Shown one piece after another: positions 5,561 through 8,274 of a stretch of DNA of 8,274 nucleotides. The notes beneath the pieces are model-generated. The model made no database searches. It was not told where the DNA came from and was given only the letters and a program-made list of their open reading frames with translations. The stretch is from an uncultured Bryobacterales bacterium (GTDB taxonomy: Bacteria; Acidobacteriota; Terriglobia; Bryobacterales; Bryobacteraceae), in assembly GCA_937859895.1 (NCBI GenBank), contig CALMAV010000208.1, forward strand, positions 6,908-15,181, in the 5' to 3' direction. Each line of letters begins with the position of its first letter. Position 1 is the first letter of the stretch. A program made the position numbers and the translations under genes.

Positions 5561-7183
5561 GTGCCTTCATTTACTCCCTTTGAAGGTGTAATTCGCAGAG
5601 TGACAAAGCTATTTCAAAACAAAGGAAAGCAATCCGAGCGTGGTGCGACCCTGATTACCTTTACGTTCGTCTCCTTTTTCCTGGTCATTCCCGTTATAGG
5701 ATTGGCTATCGATGGAGCAATCGTGATGTGGGAGAAAGCCCGCCTGTCAGCCTCGGTAGATGCCGCAGCACTGGCCGCTGGTAGAGGTTTGAGCGTTGGC
5801 TCAGATATCCCAACCGCCATAATTGCAGCAAAAAGAACTGCTAGAGATTACTTCAAAGCAAATTTTCAGCCAGGAACGATGGGTACGGTAGCAAATTTAT
5901 CGGATCCTGGGGTGCCTCCACCAGTAGCGGGACTTTGGACCATTGATGTCGATGCAACGTCAACGGTTCCGTTGTATTTCACTCGTTTATTAGGGTTTAA
6001 CCAAGCTACGATTTCTGCTCATGCTGAAACAACGCGGAGGAATGTCAACATTATGGTAGTTCTGGACCGCTCGGCATCACTTGTAATCTTTAGCTCAAGT
6101 GCCTGTTCCTCATTGAAAGCCTCTGCCCAAAACTTTACCAACATGTTCGTAGGAGGTCAGGATGTTTTGGGACTTATCACCTTCCAGACTGTTGCAAACG
6201 TAGATTTCACGCCGGGGACAGACTTTAAGTCAAGGACACCCAACATGTCCCAGGTTATTGGCCAACTAAATTGTTCAGGTTACACAAACACGGTCTCTGC
6301 TCTAAAGCTCGCATACGATCAGATTACTAAGGTTATTAACCAACCATTAGCGCTCAACGTAATCGTGTTTTTCTCGGATGGCAAACCGGATGCTATTACT
6401 GCCGACTTCCTTGCCAAGCAGAAGGATAGCCGTGATGACGTACCATATCCGTTCAATACATTACCTAACTCTCCTGCAAGTAACTGCAGAACAGGAGTGA
6501 CCCCAATGCGAGGGGTTCTGGTGGCAATGGATGAGTTTACAGATCCAACAGGTCCGACGCTAGGAGTTATTCCTGCTCCTGACCCAACCTGCTATACGTG
6601 CGGACCGCCCATCAGTTCGCTTGGCGATGGTCTTTGGGGTCTCCTGCCAAAGCCGATTAGCTCGTCTCTCGCGCCAGGTTGTACCTTTTCCGACCCGAAC
6701 GCGAGCTCGACCATGCAATATAGCCCGCAGTTATACTGCACAGGATCCTCGTGTGACGTCCGAAAGGACATACAAGCTATTCCAAAGGCTGATATTTTTG
6801 GCAACAGCACCAGCACAAGCTACCGCCCATTAACAGTGGCAAACTTTGGGCTGTTTCCTAACAATCATTACAGCACTGACGGGTTTATTCGTCCAGATAC
6901 TCCAGCGGGTGTTGTGAATGCTGCCCTGAACGCAGCTTTCGAACAAGTAAAAACGATACGGCGTGACAATTACAAAATAACTATCTATAGTATCGGCCTT
7001 GGTGGCTATTCGGGGCAGCAGTATATTGACACAGGATTTATGCAAGACGTCGCCAACGATCCGAATGCCCCGAATTATGACCCATCCAGTCCTAGCGGGC
7101 AATATATCTATGCTCCTTCCGCAAGCCAACTGTCCTCTGCTTTTCAGCAGATCGCATCGCAGGTCCTTAGAATTTCACACTGA
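5561..7183 (+). CDS. TadG-like protein with N-terminal membrane anchor and von Willebrand factor A domain
   Basis: 540 residues from GTG 5561. ERGATLITFTF (27-37) followed by a hydrophobic helix to about 56 and DAAALAAGRGL (68-77) is the Tad-type N-terminal module (TadE/TadG-like, RG motif). A vWA domain starts near NVNIMVVLDRSAS. The metal-binding MIDAS residues look complete: Asp169-x-Ser171-x-Ser173, Thr242 (GYTNT) and Asp273 (FFSDGKPD). Cys182 and Cys238 in the core probably pair. Between about 290 and 465 an insert interrupts the vWA fold and carries six more cysteines (309, 344, 347, 374, 393, 398). The fold closes with YKITIYSIGLGG (471-482) and the C-terminal helix LSSAFQQIASQVLRISH. 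It is expected to be anchored in the inner membrane with the vWA part outside, as part of Flp/Tad pilus or surface assembly. It faces two tadE-like genes on the other strand, its stop 6 bases from theirs. Confidence 0.88.
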   Translation: MPSFTPFEGVIRRVTKLFQNKGKQSERGATLITFTFVSFFLVIPVIGLAIDGAIVMWEKARLSASVDAAALAAGRGLSVGSDIPTAIIAAKRTARDYFKANFQPGTMGTVANLSDPGVPPPVAGLWTIDVDATSTVPLYFTRLLGFNQATISAHAETTRRNVNIMVVLDRSASLVIFSSSACSSLKASAQNFTNMFVGGQDVLGLITFQTVANVDFTPGTDFKSRTPNMSQVIGQLNCSGYTNTVSALKLAYDQITKVINQPLALNVIVFFSDGKPDAITADFLAKQKDSRDDVPYPFNTLPNSPASNCRTGVTPMRGVLVAMDEFTDPTGPTLGVIPAPDPTCYTCGPPISSLGDGLWGLLPKPISSSLAPGCTFSDPNASSTMQYSPQLYCTGSSCDVRKDIQAIPKADIFGNSTSTSYRPLTVANFGLFPNNHYSTDGFIRPDTPAGVVNAALNAAFEQVKTIRRDNYKITIYSIGLGGYSGQQYIDTGFMQDVANDPNAPNYDPSSPSGQYIYAPSASQLSSAFQQIASQVLRISH

Positions 7184-7189
7184 AAGCAG

Positions 7190-7828
7190 TTAAAAGTAAT
7201 TACGTGCACTGGCCGTAGGATTGCTGAACTGACTCCAGTAAACCGGCTGCATACCCTTTGCCATCGCTTCGGCCACATACGACACCTGACTAGAGTTAGG
7301 CATGGTGATGCCGCTAATTGAGTTGAAGTTGCTGGCAACTGCACTGGGATCGGTTAGGTAGTTTTGTTGAGTAATGCCGCCTGAACTATCCCTGATGCTG
7401 GATGCTGGAGTACCAAAAGCACTTACAAAGGTAATGCCGGAAACACTTCCAATAGTTAGTTGGCGGGTGAACACATACTTATTTCGGTTCAAACAGTTGT
7501 TCTGGACATTTGCAGCTTGGCAATCAGAGTCGGTCACAAACGTGATGGTCGACAGGACAATCACGCCATTTCCAGAGGAGTCGAGGCTAATATCGCCGGA
7601 GATACTGTTCAAAATGGCCTGAGCAGGAGGCTGAGAGAAATCAGTCCCTGAGGCATACATATGTCCAGCATCGCGACAGAGTTGTGTGACTTGTATTGCT
7701 CTGATCAAATCGAAGCCAAAGACGCACGTCCCGAGGAATAGCGGAAGCCAAAAAATGCTAAAGCAGAGTACAAATTCAACCATCGCACTTCCGCGTTCAT
7801 GTCGCACCAGCTTTCGCGGGTTTATCAT
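7190..7828 (-). CDS. TadE-like pseudopilin (Tad/Flp pilus), second gene of the pair
   Basis: 212 residues from ATG 7828. The start is fixed by a 4-base ATGA overlap with the stop of the upstream TadE gene. A longer reading from 7972 would overlap that gene by some 150 bases and adds a non-family N-terminus. HERGSAMVEFVL (10-21) is the TadE signature: cleavage is expected after the Gly, leaving Glu at mature position 5, as in TadE/F pseudopilins processed by the prepilin peptidase TadV. A hydrophobic helix follows (to about 42), then a conserved-looking QLCRDAGHMYASG and a periplasmic domain with Cys103 and Cys112, ending VSYVAEAMAKGMQPVYWSQF. It probably acts as a minor pseudopilin in Tad pilus assembly together with its neighbours. 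Confidence 0.85.
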   Translation of the reverse strand: MINPRKLVRHERGSAMVEFVLCFSIFWLPLFLGTCVFGFDLIRAIQVTQLCRDAGHMYASGTDFSQPPAQAILNSISGDISLDSSGNGVIVLSTITFVTDSDCQAANVQNNCLNRNKYVFTRQLTIGSVSGITFVSAFGTPASSIRDSSGGITQQNYLTDPSAVASNFNSISGITMPNSSQVSYVAEAMAKGMQPVYWSQFSNPTASARNYF

Positions 7829-8274
7829 CTGCTCGTTGCGCAATTCTGATTTGGCTCCACGATATCCGCCGAGCGAGCTGCTAGGATTAACGGTGACTTG
7901 CTCCGTAGGACCGGCGCGAACGGAACGACCGGTATGCCTGAAACCACAACTTTCACAATATTGCCTGAGCAATTACTCCCAGCATTGAACAACTCTTGCG
8001 CAGGGTTAGTAGGCGAGTAGTAATGGACTGACACCGGGCCATTGACACTGCTGTCCTTAATAAATCCAAAACTGTATTGTTTGACCGTTTGACGGACAGC
8101 GGCATCAGTCTTGCTGGTAATGGCAAACCGGACACCTTCGCGAACGCCCTCGTTTAGGCAAGCCCAGGCAAAGATGACCCAGGCGATATCCAGGGTCAGC
8201 ATGAGGAACCCGAACATCGGCAGCAGAATCAAGGCATACTCGACAAGTGAACTCCCGCGTTCTTTGCCCCGCCG
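7825..8274 (-). CDS. TadE-like pseudopilin, 5' end outside window
   Basis: The frame is open from the right edge, and 149 residues are visible before TGA at 7825-7827. The first visible residues, RRGKERGSSLVEYALILLPM, show the TadE/TadF motif: Gly then SSLVE, with Glu at mature position 5, followed by the hydrophobic helix up to about WVIFAW. ACLNEGVREGVRFAI continues the classic TadE domain. The rest is a periplasmic region with two Cys (NAGSNCSGN and the C-terminal NQNCATSR). The start codon lies beyond 8274; the TTG at 8232 falls inside the signature helix and is not a start. Its stop overlaps the start of the next tadE by 4 bases, so the two are co-translated. Confidence 0.85.
   Translation of the reverse strand, partial: RRGKERGSSLVEYALILLPMFGFLMLTLDIAWVIFAWACLNEGVREGVRFAITSKTDAAVRQTVKQYSFGFIKDSSVNGPVSVHYYSPTNPAQELFNAGSNCSGNIVKVVVSGIPVVPFAPVLRSKSPLILAARSADIVEPNQNCATSR

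Noticed and set aside
7190..7972. A longer 260-residue reading of the second TadE-like gene starting at 7972
   Set aside because: The extra 48 residues overlap the upstream tadE by about 150 bases and do not resemble a TadE N-terminus. ATG 7828 gives an ATGA overlap and a normal MINPRK...ERGS start.

Overview
The window reads as a bacterial chromosome segment of moderate GC content. Gene content and protein style suggest Acidobacteriota (Terriglobia-like). That is a judgement from memory: the pointers are a GH15 enzyme coupled to a zinc glucose dehydrogenase, LytTR/LytS-type signalling pieces, a lone Uma2 nuclease and von Willebrand-type TadG/TadE genes. No rRNA, tRNA, CRISPR array, transposase or phage gene was seen.

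Left part (1-2331, minus strand): a tight two-gene operon. A medium-chain zinc dehydrogenase of the glucose 1-dehydrogenase type is followed after 2 bases by a glycoside hydrolase family 15 gene (glucoamylase/trehalase/glucodextranase group) that runs off the left edge. Together they could release glucose from an alpha-glucan or trehalose and oxidise it to gluconolactone.

Middle part (2332-5533): a Uma2-type PD-(D/E)XK nuclease on the plus strand. It is followed by about 750 bases with no intact long gene (3050-3801), which hold coding-like fragments in shifting frames and a small membrane protein cut by an in-frame amber codon. Next comes a minus-strand potassium-channel-like protein with the filter TLGLGD. 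Then comes a plus-strand LytTR gene that looks broken twice. A LytS-like membrane N-terminus is joined directly to a LytTR DNA-binding domain with no kinase or receiver between, and the LytTR domain is split by a frameshift near 5311-5316. This stretch looks like a gene-decay or rearrangement zone between two conserved blocks.

Right part (5561-8274): three tight-adherence (Tad) secretion/pilus genes. A plus-strand TadG-like protein has an N-terminal anchor, a complete-looking MIDAS vWA domain and a large cysteine-containing insert. Facing it on the minus strand are two TadE-like pseudopilins, linked by a 4-base ATGA overlap; the upstream one is cut by the right edge. The stops of tadG and the second tadE lie only 6 bases apart, so the two transcription units converge head-on.

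I see no clearly new multi-gene system. The most interesting points are the collapsed LytS/LytTR gene, the convergent Tad genes, the decay zone with its in-frame amber codon, and the unusual channel filter.
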